A stretch of DNA of 64,000 bases from JABDIP01 sp965212545. Lineage in GTDB: Bacteria > Pseudomonadota > Alphaproteobacteria > DSM-16000 > Inquilinaceae. The stretch is from contig CBDBVB010000022.1 of the NCBI GenBank assembly GCA_965212545.1, positions 3,063 to 67,062 on the forward strand, given 5' to 3'. Position 1 is the stretch's first letter, and each line of letters starts with the position of its first letter. Shown piece by piece: positions 17,150-26,256 of the stretch. Below the pieces are notes generated by a model. It saw only the letters and a list, made by a program, of their open reading frames with translations. It did not search any database and had not been told where the DNA came from. The translations under genes were made by a program, and so were the position numbers.

Positions 17150-18277
17150 ATGCTGCCGTCCCAACAGACAGAGAAAAAACCGGACGCGATTCCACTCTTC
17201 GTGGATCTGGACGGCACCCTGGTCGCGACCGATACCACGGTCGAGTCCTGCTTTCGCCTAGTGCGCCGCAATGCGGCCTACGCCTTGCGCCTGCCCCTAT
17301 GGTTGCTTCGCGGCATCGCCACTCTGAAGCGCCGCGTTGCCGATCGGGTGCCGCTGCAGCCGGACCACCTGCCCTACCACCAGGATGTCGTGACGTTCCT
17401 GAAGCGCGAGCATGAAAGCGGGCGGCGCCTGATCCTGGCGACCGCGGCCGACCAGCGATACGCCCGTGCGGTCGCCGGACATCTCGGCTGCTTCGAGCAG
17501 GCGGTCGGCTCCGATGGGGTGATCGATCTTTCCGGCCCCCGAAAGCTTGCAAAACTGCAGGAGTTGAGCGGCGGCGGCCCGTTCGACTATGCCGGCGACG
17601 ATCTGGCGGATCTGGCGATCTTTCCCCATGCCCGACGGGCGATCGTCGCCAACCCGGCGCCACCGGTCCGCCTGGCCATGCAGCGGCTGGAAAATGTCGA
17701 GCGCGTGTTCGATGCCCGGCCGCGCCGCTTTCTCGACGTCCTGCGCACACTGAATATGCAGCGCTGGCCCTTGAACCTGCTGGTGCTGCTGCCGGCGGTA
17801 TTGGTCGGTAGCTGGCCGCCCGGCGGGTGGATCGACGGGGCGATCGCGGTGCTCTGCTTCTGCCTTGGCGCCTCGGCGATCCACATCTATAGCGATCTGC
17901 TGAATATCGCCGAGCGCCGCAGGCTGCCGCCGGCGCAGCGCGGCCCGATCGCCGAGGGCAGGGTGGCCGTTCAGCGCGCTGCCATTACCATTCTAATCCT
18001 GGCGATACCGGCCCTTGCGATCGCGGCCTGGCTGTCCGGCCCGTTCCTGCTGATCCTCGGCGGCGCCTTCGCATTTGCCGTTCTGGTCGCGCAGGACTGG
18101 TTCAAGGCTCCCCGGATTGCCGTCATGTCAATCCTGAACCTGCTGCGGCTTGTCGCCGGCATCGCCCTGCTGCCCGTGGTGCCGCCGGTTTGGGTCTGGG
18201 TCGCAGTCATGCTCGCCGCCGTCGCGGCCGGGGCCGTGCAGGTGCGTCTCGGCGGCGAAGCAGCGCAATTCCTATGA
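17150..18277 (+). CDS. HAD phosphatase - UbiA prenyltransferase fusion
   Basis: A 375-residue two-domain protein. The N-terminal HAD domain has the nucleophile motif LFVDLDGTLVATD and the late-acidic motif FDYAGDDLADL. The membrane domain from about residue 190 has five or six hydrophobic helices of UbiA type. In related fusions the UbiA part transfers a prenyl group, for example making decaprenyl-phosphoryl ribose precursors, using an Asp-rich loop of ND-x-x-D type. Here the loop reads YSDLLNIAERRRLPP, keeping only one of the usual aspartates. The membrane domain is also about 190 residues, shorter than the usual 280. It may therefore be a degenerate or divergent prenyltransferase. The gene converges with the lipid kinase. 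Confidence 0.78.
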   Translation: MLPSQQTEKKPDAIPLFVDLDGTLVATDTTVESCFRLVRRNAAYALRLPLWLLRGIATLKRRVADRVPLQPDHLPYHQDVVTFLKREHESGRRLILATAADQRYARAVAGHLGCFEQAVGSDGVIDLSGPRKLAKLQELSGGGPFDYAGDDLADLAIFPHARRAIVANPAPPVRLAMQRLENVERVFDARPRRFLDVLRTLNMQRWPLNLLVLLPAVLVGSWPPGGWIDGAIAVLCFCLGASAIHIYSDLLNIAERRRLPPAQRGPIAEGRVAVQRAAITILILAIPALAIAAWLSGPFLLILGGAFAFAVLVAQDWFKAPRIAVMSILNLLRLVAGIALLPVVPPVWVWVAVMLAAVAAGAVQVRLGGEAAQFL

Positions 18278-18302
18278 ACGGACCGGCGGGCCATGGCCGC
18301 GC

Positions 18303-19214
18303 TTACGATGTCGACAGCAACGGTCCGTCGGGGAGGATGAAGGGAAGCCGCTGTTTCAGCGCTTCCACGCGGAGTCGCGTGGTCTCGAGTTCCTCGCCAT
18401 CGGGACTGACGGGGATATTTCGCTCGGTGTCGACGTGGAACCATTGATGCTGCTCGTAGACGACGACCTCCGGCGTCCGGCCACTCTTTAGGCCTCTGAT
18501 GTCGCGCATGATCGCGGGAATCAACTCGATGCGAAAATCCGGCACCGAGAAGAGATCCAGCAATCCGTCATTGAGTCGGGCGCGCGGCGCCATCTGGAAT
18601 CCGCCAGCCTGGATGCCGTTCGACAGGGCGGCGAATACCGTACGGCCCTTGCGCGGGCCGTTGGGAGTCCGGACGTTGCCCTCATAGACCTTGCGCTTCA
18701 ATGCGGTCAGGAAACCGGTGATCCCGTACGCGGCGCCGTGGATGGACTTCTTCATCCGCTCCGAAGTCTGGAACGTCACTTCGGCGCCGAAGCCGATCAC
18801 CGCAGAATTTATGAAGAATCCGTCATTGAGGCGCGCCACGTCGATCCGGTGTGGCTTGCCGGTCGCCGCGAAGCGCAGCGCCTTGGTCGGATTTCCGACC
18901 GCGATGCCACAGCCCCGAGCAAAATCGTTGGCCGAGCCCAGCGGCATGACGCCCATTGCGGTCTTGGGCTGCTCGTTAGCATCGAAGATGCCGTTGACGA
19001 CCTCGTTGACCGTACCGTCGCCGCCGCCCGCGACGATCACGTCGACATCGTCGTCCAGCGCCTCGGCCGCGAAACGGTTGGCGTCGCCCGCTTCCCAGGT
19101 CACCCGCACATCGACCGAGTGCCCGTCCTTGCGAACTTCCTCGACGGCCCGACGGACCTGCGGCAGCGCCGATTTCTTTCCGTTCAGGATGACCCGCAGA
19201 GAGCGGTGTGCCAT
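18303..19214 (-). CDS. yegS: YegS-type lipid (diacylglycerol-fold) kinase
   Basis: A 303-residue cytoplasmic kinase of the DAGK catalytic fold. The ATP-site motif is VAGGGDGTVNEVVNG, followed by MPLGSANDFARG and AVIGFGAEVTF, as in E. coli YegS, which phosphorylates phosphatidylglycerol in vitro. The C-terminal metal-site region (DGLLDLFSVPDF and SPDGEELE) is intact. ATG at 19214 has AAGGAGG eight bases upstream. An in-frame extension to 19268 has no ribosome site. It lies 25 bp from, and convergent with, the HAD-UbiA gene, so both ends may share a terminator. Confidence 0.87.
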   Translation of the reverse strand: MAHRSLRVILNGKKSALPQVRRAVEEVRKDGHSVDVRVTWEAGDANRFAAEALDDDVDVIVAGGGDGTVNEVVNGIFDANEQPKTAMGVMPLGSANDFARGCGIAVGNPTKALRFAATGKPHRIDVARLNDGFFINSAVIGFGAEVTFQTSERMKKSIHGAAYGITGFLTALKRKVYEGNVRTPNGPRKGRTVFAALSNGIQAGGFQMAPRARLNDGLLDLFSVPDFRIELIPAIMRDIRGLKSGRTPEVVVYEQHQWFHVDTERNIPVSPDGEELETTRLRVEALKQRLPFILPDGPLLSTS

Positions 19215-19452
19215 GGCTGTGCCTCCTTGCAATCGACTGTCGCCGGCTTGTCGAGCGCCGACTCTCACGATTCGATCATACCGCGCGCCGTCCCGTTGCG
19301 CGTGGATTATGGTCCGTCGCCCGCTTTCTGGGCGAAGACCGGTTCACAATGCTTGCGAACAATGGGAAACTGGCATCGAAATCTGCCGAGCGGCGAACAT
19401 CCGCAGGTAACGAAAGATGAATCGAAGAAACGATCCAGGAAGGTATTGCAAC

Positions 19453-20511
19453 ATGTTGTCAATTCAGACGAGTTCAGTGCTTTGGACCCCGATCAAGTTT
19501 GCAACTGTCTCTCTTGGCGTGGTCTTGGCACTTCCGGCCGCGCTGGCAATGGCGCAGGAAAGCAGCCCACCGACTGTTGAAGATGTGATGTCAGGGCTGG
19601 GCTACACGGATCAGGACCGCTCTGCCCTCCAATCCGGTGAGATCGTTGCGACGGACGTCGAGCGCACGCGCGATGACGAACTGATCGCGTCCGTGGCCGT
19701 CTTCCTGCCGGTCACGGTGGAGGAACTGCTGGCCGGCGTGCGCAGCGGCGACGGCCTTCGGGCGGATTTGGGCGCACCCGCCGTGGGCCTGCTGGGTTCC
19801 GAATTCAACGCGGCGGACTGGCAGGGCTTGGCGTACACCGATTCGGACCGTAGCGAGGCGACAAAGCTGCTCGGCTTCAAGGGCGGCAGCGATTTCAATC
19901 TCGCCGAGGACGAGATTGCGGCGCTTCAGTCCAAGCTGGATGGTGTGACGGCGAGATCCGACGACATGTTGGACAGGGTGTCCGCTGCCTATCGCGAAAT
20001 ACTCGTGGCGCGTCACGATGCCTATATTCAAGGCGGTCTGGACGGCATCGCGGATTACAAGCAGGGACGCACGACGCTGGAGCCTTCCGCACAGTTGGCC
20101 GGCGTCGCCAATCAGGCGAAGGATTTTCTCAGCGAGCACTTTCCGGAGTTCTGGAACGCCTTTTCGAACTATCCGGAAGCCCAGAGCGACGACATCGTGA
20201 GCAGCTTCTATTGGCTCAAGCGGCAGGTCGAAGGTCGTCCGGACTTTGTCCTGATGCATGAGATGTCCACCGGCGACGAGAATTACACGCTGATGACCCG
20301 CCGGGAGTACTTCGTCGGCCACACTTACGAGTCTTTGCAGGTGGTCGCGGTGGCCCTGCCGGTTGAGAACGGCAGTGCGGTCTTCTATGTGAATGCGGCC
20401 TTCACCGATCAGATCACCGGCTTCATCGGCGGTGTTGCAAGCTCCGTCGGGCAGGGTCGTATGAGGGACGATCTGACGAAGTTCTTCTCGGATGTGCAGG
20501 CGAGGCAATAG
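19453..20511 (+). CDS. Secreted protein of unknown family
   Basis: A 352-residue protein with a signal peptide (VSLGVVLALPAALAMAQ, cleaved after AMA). I do not recognise the domain. The mature chain begins PPTVEDVMSGLGYTDQDR. It has a central helical, charged region (residues about 130-230) and a C-terminal part with alternating strands (REYFVGHTYESLQVVAVALP). There are no cysteines in the mature part and no obvious catalytic motif. ATG at 19453 is chosen because AGGAAGG lies nine bases upstream and the signal peptide starts there. Its neighbours (lipid kinase divergent, pilin convergent) give no hint of a job. Confidence 0.75.
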   Translation: MLSIQTSSVLWTPIKFATVSLGVVLALPAALAMAQESSPPTVEDVMSGLGYTDQDRSALQSGEIVATDVERTRDDELIASVAVFLPVTVEELLAGVRSGDGLRADLGAPAVGLLGSEFNAADWQGLAYTDSDRSEATKLLGFKGGSDFNLAEDEIAALQSKLDGVTARSDDMLDRVSAAYREILVARHDAYIQGGLDGIADYKQGRTTLEPSAQLAGVANQAKDFLSEHFPEFWNAFSNYPEAQSDDIVSSFYWLKRQVEGRPDFVLMHEMSTGDENYTLMTRREYFVGHTYESLQVVAVALPVENGSAVFYVNAAFTDQITGFIGGVASSVGQGRMRDDLTKFFSDVQARQ

Positions 20512-20536
20512 AAAAAGCCGGCCGCGAATGCGGGCC
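20512..20536 (-). terminator. Possible Rho-independent terminator (minus direction)
   Basis: Read on the minus strand, a GC-rich hairpin (GGCCCGC, loop ATTC, GCGGCC, one bulge) is followed by GGC and a run of five T (20516-20512). It would end transcripts coming from the pilin gene at 20688-20870. It abuts the stop of the plus-strand gene. A second hairpin at 20560-20582 (nine pairs, loop ATTTC) lies between and has no T-run. Confidence 0.45.
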
Positions 20537-20687
20537 TAAGGGGTGCATCTGGTGGAGTCTGGGTTCCGATTTCCGGAGCCCAGGGTCCCGCTGCCCCACC
20601 CTCGCAGGGTCGGGATTGTTTCACATTCCCTGAATTGCCCTGAACGCCGGGATTGCCGACACTCCGCACCACTACCGCTGTCGCGGA

Positions 20688-20870
20688 TCAGGCGCCGTTC
20701 GTGGCATCGTCGATGATCGTGCCGACCGTCTGGAAGATGTTCGTCAGGCTGGTGCCCATCATCGTCAGCGCTGCAATACCGGCGACTGATACCAGGGCGG
20801 CGATCAAGCCGTACTCGACCGCAGTGGCCCCGGATTCGTCCTGTAGGAATTGATCCATCTTTTCTTCCAT
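20688..20870 (-). CDS. Flp/Fap-type (class IVb) pilin
   Basis: A 60-residue Flp pilin precursor. The leader ends in Gly (FLQDESG), and the mature chain starts ATAVEYGLIAALVSVAGIAA, with Glu at +5 and Tyr at +6 as needed by the TadV prepilin peptidase and for assembly. The hydrophobic helix and short polar tail (TNIFQTVGTIIDDATNGA) are typical. Flp pilins build Tad pili for surface attachment, but no tad/rcp/cpa genes are in this window. ATG at 20870 has AAGGG about nine bases upstream. A second ATG at 20858 is possible. It lies next to an unusually AT-rich stretch. Confidence 0.92.
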   Translation of the reverse strand: MEEKMDQFLQDESGATAVEYGLIAALVSVAGIAALTMMGTSLTNIFQTVGTIIDDATNGA

Positions 20871-21163
20871 TGCAGAATACCCTTATTGGGTTTGTCCATG
20901 TTATGAACTAATCTATCGTACAGACTGCTAAAAATTCGTATAAGTGCAGTATATATGGTTAATATTTTTAGGAAATATTGCTTGGTAAACTGCATCTCTT
21001 TGATCCTATGCGCTGATAGACCAGCTTGTTTACTGGTTCTCTTTATATTTAGCCTGTATCCGGGAAGTTTTACAATGTAAATGCTGGCCGTCGGCATGGT
21101 CGCATAACAAAGGCGGTCGGACCGATGGGCCCGACCGCCTTGATAACGAACTTTCTGTGCCGG
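20871..21163. promoter_or_regulatory. AT-rich upstream region of the pilin gene
   Basis: About 290 bp with no gene. The part at 20900-21070 is far richer in A and T than the rest of the window (for example GTATATATGGTTAATATTTT at 20948-20967). It presumably holds the pilin promoter. The drop in GC suggests an acquired or strongly regulated segment, such as a binding site for a nucleoid protein. No specific box could be fixed. Confidence 0.5.
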
Positions 21164-21772
21164 TCAGCCGTCGGCGCCGACATTCATGATCTCGACGCGC
21201 CTGTTGGCATCGGCCGACGGATTGCCCGGCTCGAGCAGCATGGTCTCGCCAAGACCGACACTGTCCAACCGCGCCTGGCTGATATTGAAGTTGCCGGTCA
21301 GATAGTTCCGTACCGCCTGGGCCCGCTGTTCGGACAAGCTCAGATTGAACTCCTTCTCGCCGACGGCATCGGTATGGCCGGTGATCCGGAACCGGTAGGG
21401 CGACAGCTGATTGGAAACCAGAGCGGTGCCGAGCTCATTGAGGACCGCGCGCGCGTCGTCGGTCAGCTCGGCCGAGCCGAACGCGAACTGAACCTTGAAC
21501 GGAACGCCGGAAGCTGGCGGCGGAGCGTCCGCTTCGACCCGAAGGCCGCGGGTGATGCGATCCCGGACCTGCAGCTCGGCCGGGTCGACCGGGGTCTTCA
21601 GGGCCTCGATCCAATCCTCGGTCGTGACCGCCTGAGCGACCTGAACATATGAGCCCGATGCGTCCTGGGCGACGATCGCGTCGATCGCCTGGGCGCCCGT
21701 GCCGTCAGCCTGAGCCTGCGCCGCCGTCAGCGCGACCAGCAAACTCGGCAGTGCCAAATATCCGCGTTTCAT
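21164..21772 (-). CDS. OmpA-family C-terminal domain protein
   Basis: A 202-residue exported protein. It has a signal peptide (MKRGYLALPSLLVALTAAQAQA), a linker of about 75 residues, then an OmpA-like peptidoglycan-binding domain. That domain runs from VQFAFGSAELTDDARAVL through RITGHTDAVGEKEFNLSLSEQRA to ADANRRVEI, with the conserved Asp and Arg that grip diaminopimelate. It lacks an N-terminal beta-barrel, so it is probably periplasmic, tethering to the cell wall. ATG at 21772 is favoured by GAGG six bases upstream. The reading frame continues to 21865 without a better start. It is divergent from the lipoprotein gene. Confidence 0.85.
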   Translation of the reverse strand: MKRGYLALPSLLVALTAAQAQADGTGAQAIDAIVAQDASGSYVQVAQAVTTEDWIEALKTPVDPAELQVRDRITRGLRVEADAPPPASGVPFKVQFAFGSAELTDDARAVLNELGTALVSNQLSPYRFRITGHTDAVGEKEFNLSLSEQRAQAVRNYLTGNFNISQARLDSVGLGETMLLEPGNPSADANRRVEIMNVGADG

Positions 21773-22305
21773 GTGGTGCCTCATCGAAGTGTTGACCGTC
21801 TGTGTCTCGTAACTGTGGACCAATCGATACCAAACCTGCGCCGGGTTCGCAGTGATTTGGGTCACATGACCTTTGCAGCCTGTACCAAGCCTCGGATACG
21901 GGCCGCAATCGGACCTTGTGATCCGCTCAACCGGCAGGTCCGCCCTATTGGACCCTGTACCGGCGGAAGTCCCACGCCGCCGGGTTGTCGAATATCAGTT
22001 GTTCCTCCTCACCGTGCCCAAATCGATCGGCCGTTCCGGGTCGATTGCGAGATGCAACGTCCGTGCATGTCCGCCGGACGCGCTCACACTGTTGCGTCAT
22101 TCGGCAGGCCGCAACAGTGACGCCGGACACAAGGCCCTAAATTGATGATAGCCGTCTTGCCCTGCCCGGCGCAAAATATCGATGATCGATGCCAAATGGC
22201 GGTCGCGGCCAAGGCCATCGTTTCGGTTGACTGAACAGGCCATATTCCGGTTCGGCTCGATAGTGAAGCGGACTCCATCCGGAAAAGCTGGTGACGAGGG
22301 CGGAT
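21773..22305. other. Intergenic region between divergent envelope genes
   Basis: About 530 bp between the OmpA-family gene and a small lipoprotein gene. Open frames on both strands lack motifs, signals or ribosome sites. I see no clear promoter hexamers, repeats or RNA fold. It must contain the divergent promoters. Confidence 0.45.
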
Positions 22306-22527
22306 ATGAACAGAGTTGCCATATGCCTGATGCTGGGCCTTACGTTGATCGGCTGTACCAACGCCGATCCGACCGAGGCCGATCGTGAGGCCTGCACCCA
22401 GGCCGGCCATGCTCCGGGCACCGAGGCCCACGACGCCTGTCTTCAGGAATTGCAGGCACAACGATTCCAGCGCCCTGCCGCCAGCAACGTCGACGCCATG
22501 CGCAGCCGCATGGGACCGCGGAGGTAA
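22306..22527 (+). CDS. Small lipoprotein
   Basis: A 73-residue protein with a short positively charged start (MNRVAICLMLGLTLIGC) ending in the lipobox Leu-Ile-Gly-Cys, so Cys17 would be lipidated. The mature peptide is only about 57 residues, with two further cysteines (REACTQAGHAPGTEAHDACL) and an Arg-rich end. I do not recognise the family. ATG at 22306 has GAGGG six bases upstream. It lies 133 bp before the Gfo/Idh gene on the same strand. Confidence 0.75.
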   Translation: MNRVAICLMLGLTLIGCTNADPTEADREACTQAGHAPGTEAHDACLQELQAQRFQRPAASNVDAMRSRMGPRR

Positions 22528-22660
22528 GCCGGCTGCAGCGCGGCGAATTTGCGCTCTGCACTGGCGATGGAACGAATTGTCTATCCGTCGCGGGCGGCCG
22601 CATGAAAGAATCCGAAGCCACGGCGCATCAGGACGCCGAGCGGTCGCAGGGAGGAACACG

Positions 22661-23827
22661 ATGAAGGACGTGCGTATCGGCGTGGTCGGTGCCGGATGGA
22701 TGGCCAAGGCCCACAGCACCGCGTTTCGCAACGTGCCGATGCTGTTTGGAAACGAGCCGGCGGTGCCGATCCTGGAGACGATCGCCGACATCGATCCCGA
22801 CCGCGCCCGCGACGCCGCCGAAACGCTCGGATTTGAGCGCTGGACGGCTGATTGGAAGGAATTGGTGGCAGATCCGGCGGTCGACGTGGTCGACATCGCC
22901 ACCCCGAACAACGCCCATGCCGAGATCGCCATCGCCGCGGCCCGGGCCGGAAAGCACATCTACTGTGAGAAGCCGTTGGCGTTGACCGCGGCCGAGGCGC
23001 TGGAGATGACCGAGGCGGCGGAGACCGCCGGGGTGACGACGCTGGTCGGCTTCAACTACCTGAAGAACCCGGCCCAGGCCCTGGCCAAGGAGTTGATCGA
23101 CGCCGGCGAGATCGGCGAGATCACACAGTTCCGCGGCACCTTCGACCAGGATTTCATGACCGACCCGACCGTCCCCTTCAGCTGGCGCCACGACCGCAAG
23201 ATCGCCGGCACCGGGGCCTTGGGCGACACCGCAAGCCACACTCTGAGCCTCGCCCTGGAACTGGTCGGCGACGTGACCGAGGTCTGCGGCATGCTCGGCA
23301 CATTCATCGCGCATCGCGCGGTGCCCAGCGGCGGCTCCGGCCATACCGCCAAGGCGACGGCCGATGCCGAAATGCGTGCGGTCGAGAACGACGATGTGGC
23401 CCAGTTCCTCTGCCGGTTCGAGAACGGGGCACTCGGTCAGATCGCCTCAAGCCGGATCGGCACGGGCCGCAAGCTATGGGTCAGCTATGAGATACAGGGC
23501 ACCAAAGGTGCGCTCTACTTCACCCAGGAACGCATGAACGAGCTGCAGTTCTACCGCGCCGGAGAGCCGTCGTCGGAGCGCGGCTACAAGACCATCCTGA
23601 CCGGTCCGGACCACAAATGGTATGGCGGCTTCCACCCGATCGCCGGCATCGGCCTCGGTTACAACGATCAGAAGATCATCGAGGCCCGCGACCTGCTGGT
23701 GGCGGTCGCGACCGGCGCCAAGGCGGAGCCGGATTTCCGGTTCGGCTACCGGGTCGACCGCATCGTCGATGCGGTAGAGAAATCGGCTGCCGAGCGGCGC
23801 TGGGTATCGGTCGCCGAGATCAGCTGA
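22661..23827 (+). CDS. Gfo/Idh/MocA family NAD(P)-dependent oxidoreductase
   Basis: A 388-residue sugar or polyol dehydrogenase. The Rossmann motif is GVVGAGWMAKAH at residues 7-18. The conserved catalytic EKPLALT follows at about 105-111. The C-terminal domain (GALGDTASHTLSLALELVG) carries the Asp/His pair used for hydride transfer. Inositol 2-dehydrogenase and glucose-fructose oxidoreductase belong here, and the substrate is not evident. ATG at 22661 has GGGAGG about seven bases upstream. It converges with the sugar-binding protein gene at 23903, which may supply a related substrate. Confidence 0.87.
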   Translation: MKDVRIGVVGAGWMAKAHSTAFRNVPMLFGNEPAVPILETIADIDPDRARDAAETLGFERWTADWKELVADPAVDVVDIATPNNAHAEIAIAAARAGKHIYCEKPLALTAAEALEMTEAAETAGVTTLVGFNYLKNPAQALAKELIDAGEIGEITQFRGTFDQDFMTDPTVPFSWRHDRKIAGTGALGDTASHTLSLALELVGDVTEVCGMLGTFIAHRAVPSGGSGHTAKATADAEMRAVENDDVAQFLCRFENGALGQIASSRIGTGRKLWVSYEIQGTKGALYFTQERMNELQFYRAGEPSSERGYKTILTGPDHKWYGGFHPIAGIGLGYNDQKIIEARDLLVAVATGAKAEPDFRFGYRVDRIVDAVEKSAAERRWVSVAEIS

Positions 23828-23902
23828 GAGGTAAATCTTGGGTTGTCTGAGGGACGCTCGTCTCTGAGACCCTTGGAGACCCACATTCCGTCCGCTTCGC
23901 CC

Positions 23903-24841
23903 TCAGCGGATGCCTTGCGCGCTCAGCTCGATGACCTGGGCCGCATTGTCGGGGGTGACGAAACCGGGGCCCGTCAGGACATCGGCGCCTGGCATCAGCC
24001 CGTATTTGTGGTTCAGGGTCAGCAGAACCACGGGCAGATACCCCTGCATGAATTGCTGCTGGTCGATGGCGAACTCCATCCGCCCGGATTCCAGCGCCTC
24101 CAGAATGGCCGGCGACAGATCGAATGTGGCGAGCTTGATGGAATCCGTCAGGCCTTCATCCTCCAGCGCCGCTATCACCGGTTCGGCCGCCGTGGGGCCA
24201 AGCGCCATGATGCCTTCGATGTCGGTGTTCCGCGCCAGATAGGTGGTCACCCGATCGCGGATATCGGTCGCGTTCATGCTGACGGCCAGCACGTCAACCT
24301 CACCGCCGAGACCGTCGCTGAAACCTTGGCACCGAAGGTCCAGCGCGACATTTCCGACCTCCTGGTTGACGCAGATGGCCTTGGTCACGCCGGCCGCGGC
24401 CATGCGTTCGCCGCCGCCGACCCCGGCCTCGTATTCGGTCTGGCCGACATGGACGCTGACGCCGAGGCCCTTGCGGACGTCGCTTCCAGAATTCATCGAG
24501 ATCACCGGTATGCCACTGGCGATCGCGTCCCGGATCGAACCGCCGAGTGCGTCGGCATCGGGGATCGACACCACCAGACCGTCCGGCGCCGCGGCCACCG
24601 CGGCGTCGATGAGTTGTGCCATGCGGATCAGGTTGAAGGTATCAGGCGCCAGGTATTCGACATCGACACCCATATCCGCCTCCGCCGTGTCGACACCATT
24701 CTTCACCACCGACCAGAATGGGTCCGACGCCTGGCCATGGCTGACCACGATGATGCGGATGTGGTCTTCCGCCACGGCCGGCGACGCCGCCGATACGGCG
24801 ACGATGGCCAAGGCCGCAAGCAACCTGATCAACGACGACAT
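23903..24841 (-). CDS. Periplasmic sugar-binding protein of an ABC importer (RbsB-like), orphan
   Basis: A 312-residue type I periplasmic binding protein. It has a signal peptide (LIRLLAALAIVAVSAASPAVA-E) and then a ribose-binding-protein-like core: IIVVSHGQASDPFWSVVKNG, LVVSIPDADALGGSI, and IEGIMALGPTAAEPVIAALE. Such proteins capture a sugar or sugar-like solute for a membrane permease, or present it to a sensor kinase. No ABC ATPase, permease or kinase gene lies beside it. It is either an orphan or linked to genes elsewhere. It converges with the Gfo/Idh gene 75 bp away. Confidence 0.85.
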   Translation of the reverse strand: MSSLIRLLAALAIVAVSAASPAVAEDHIRIIVVSHGQASDPFWSVVKNGVDTAEADMGVDVEYLAPDTFNLIRMAQLIDAAVAAAPDGLVVSIPDADALGGSIRDAIASGIPVISMNSGSDVRKGLGVSVHVGQTEYEAGVGGGERMAAAGVTKAICVNQEVGNVALDLRCQGFSDGLGGEVDVLAVSMNATDIRDRVTTYLARNTDIEGIMALGPTAAEPVIAALEDEGLTDSIKLATFDLSPAILEALESGRMEFAIDQQQFMQGYLPVVLLTLNHKYGLMPGADVLTGPGFVTPDNAAQVIELSAQGIR

Positions 24842-25352
24842 TCCGTGCCCCCCTTGTGCCGGCCCATGCGGGGCCGACCGCCGAGTGCCAAAGGCCGAAC
24901 GGCGCCGATCGCCAACCGGCCGATCTTCAAGTAGGCGGGGAGCAGGAGGCCTGGGCCGGAAACACCGTTCCGCACCTCACAAGACACTCTGCTTGGGACG
25001 CGTTCCCCATTCCTCATTCGGAACAGATTACACGTTCCAGTTCTCCCTGTGCAGCCTTTGTCGGCCTGCAACAATCCATGCCGTCCTACATTGCGCGTAC
25101 CCACCGGCCGAAGTACCTGGAAGCCGCGATCGATATCCTGCCGGCGCCGACAGTCCGCTAAGTCCCATGACGCCCCTCGCCACGGTGAGCTTCGAGGTCG
25201 AGGAGGCGCAGGTCCAGGCGCAGGGTGACGCGGCAGATGGATGGGTGCGGCCTGATGCGGCCTAACCAGAGTTGCAGCAGGGCGTTGTTGCTTCTCGCTA
25301 TCGGCTTGCGCCACCATCATCGAATAGGGCGTCCAGAGCGGGAGGTGACGGT
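24842..25352. other. Intergenic region without a recognisable gene
   Basis: About 510 bp between the divergent sugar-binding protein and SMP-30 genes. Short open frames on both strands show no conserved motif. I see no tRNA, repeat or clear promoter box. Confidence 0.45.
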
Positions 25353-26228
25353 ATGGCTGGCGAGGTGCGGTGCGTTCAGCAGGCGAACGCGATTTTGGGC
25401 GAGGGGCCGTTGTGGTGCCCGCGGGAACAGGCGCTGTACTGGCTCGATATCAAGCGACCGGCGGTATATCGCTTCGTTCAGGAGACCGGGCAGACCGGAC
25501 ATTGGCCCCTGCCGTCGGATATCGGCTGCATGGCGCTGCGCGAGGCTGGCGGCCTGGTCGTCGGGCTTCGATCGGGCTTCGCGGCCCTGGATTTCGAGAC
25601 GGGTGCTGTCACCCCGTTGGCGGACCCGGAGGCCGATCGGCCGAACAACCGTTTCAACGATGGCAAGGTGGACCGGCAGGGGCGGTTCTGGGCCGGCACG
25701 CTGAACGATGCCGAGGCCGACCCGCTGGGCAATCTCTATCGGCTTGATCCCGGCGGCGCGGTGACGTTGATGCAGGATGGCGCGGTAGTGTCGAACGGAG
25801 TCGGCTGGAGCCCGGACGACCGGACAATGTATTTCACCGATTCCGCCGTGCGGACAATCTGGGCCTACGATTTCGACGCCGGGACCGGCGCCATCGCCAA
25901 CCGCCGTGTCTTCGTCGAGGTGCCCGATGGGTCCGGCTTTCCGGACGGACTGACCGTCGATTCCGACGGGTTTGTCTGGTCGGCGGTCTGGGATGGCTGG
26001 CGGATCGTGCGCTACGACCCGTCCGGGCGCATCGACCGGGAGGTAGTGATGCCGGTGCAGCGGCCGACAAGCTGCATGCTCGGCGGCGGCGGCCTGAAGA
26101 CGCTTTTCGTGACCTCCGCCTCGATCCATCTCGATGCCGCCGCCCTGGCCAAGGGACCACTCGCGGGCGGGGTATTCGCCCTGGATGTGGAGGCAGCCGG
26201 GCTGCCGGAATCGCGTTTCGCCGGTTAA
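25353..26228 (+). CDS. SMP-30/gluconolactonase/LRE family lactonase
   Basis: A 291-residue six-bladed propeller with the SMP-30 blocks: AILGEGPLWCPREQALYWLD (metal-binding Glu), RPNNRFNDGKVDRQGRFWAG (Asn and Asp), SNGVGWSPDDRTMYFTDS and PDGLTVDSDGFVWSAVWDG (metal-binding Asp). The family opens sugar lactones using a divalent metal in the cytoplasm. ATG at 25353 has GGGAGGTGA upstream at good spacing. It ends just before an inverted repeat at 26231-26252 (TTGCTCA / TGAGCAA), a weak terminator candidate. The next gene, acoA, has its own promoter region. Confidence 0.88.
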   Translation: MAGEVRCVQQANAILGEGPLWCPREQALYWLDIKRPAVYRFVQETGQTGHWPLPSDIGCMALREAGGLVVGLRSGFAALDFETGAVTPLADPEADRPNNRFNDGKVDRQGRFWAGTLNDAEADPLGNLYRLDPGGAVTLMQDGAVVSNGVGWSPDDRTMYFTDSAVRTIWAYDFDAGTGAIANRRVFVEVPDGSGFPDGLTVDSDGFVWSAVWDGWRIVRYDPSGRIDREVVMPVQRPTSCMLGGGGLKTLFVTSASIHLDAAALAKGPLAGGVFALDVEAAGLPESRFAG

Positions 26229-26256
26229 CCTTGCTCAATCACAGGTGAGCAAGCCG

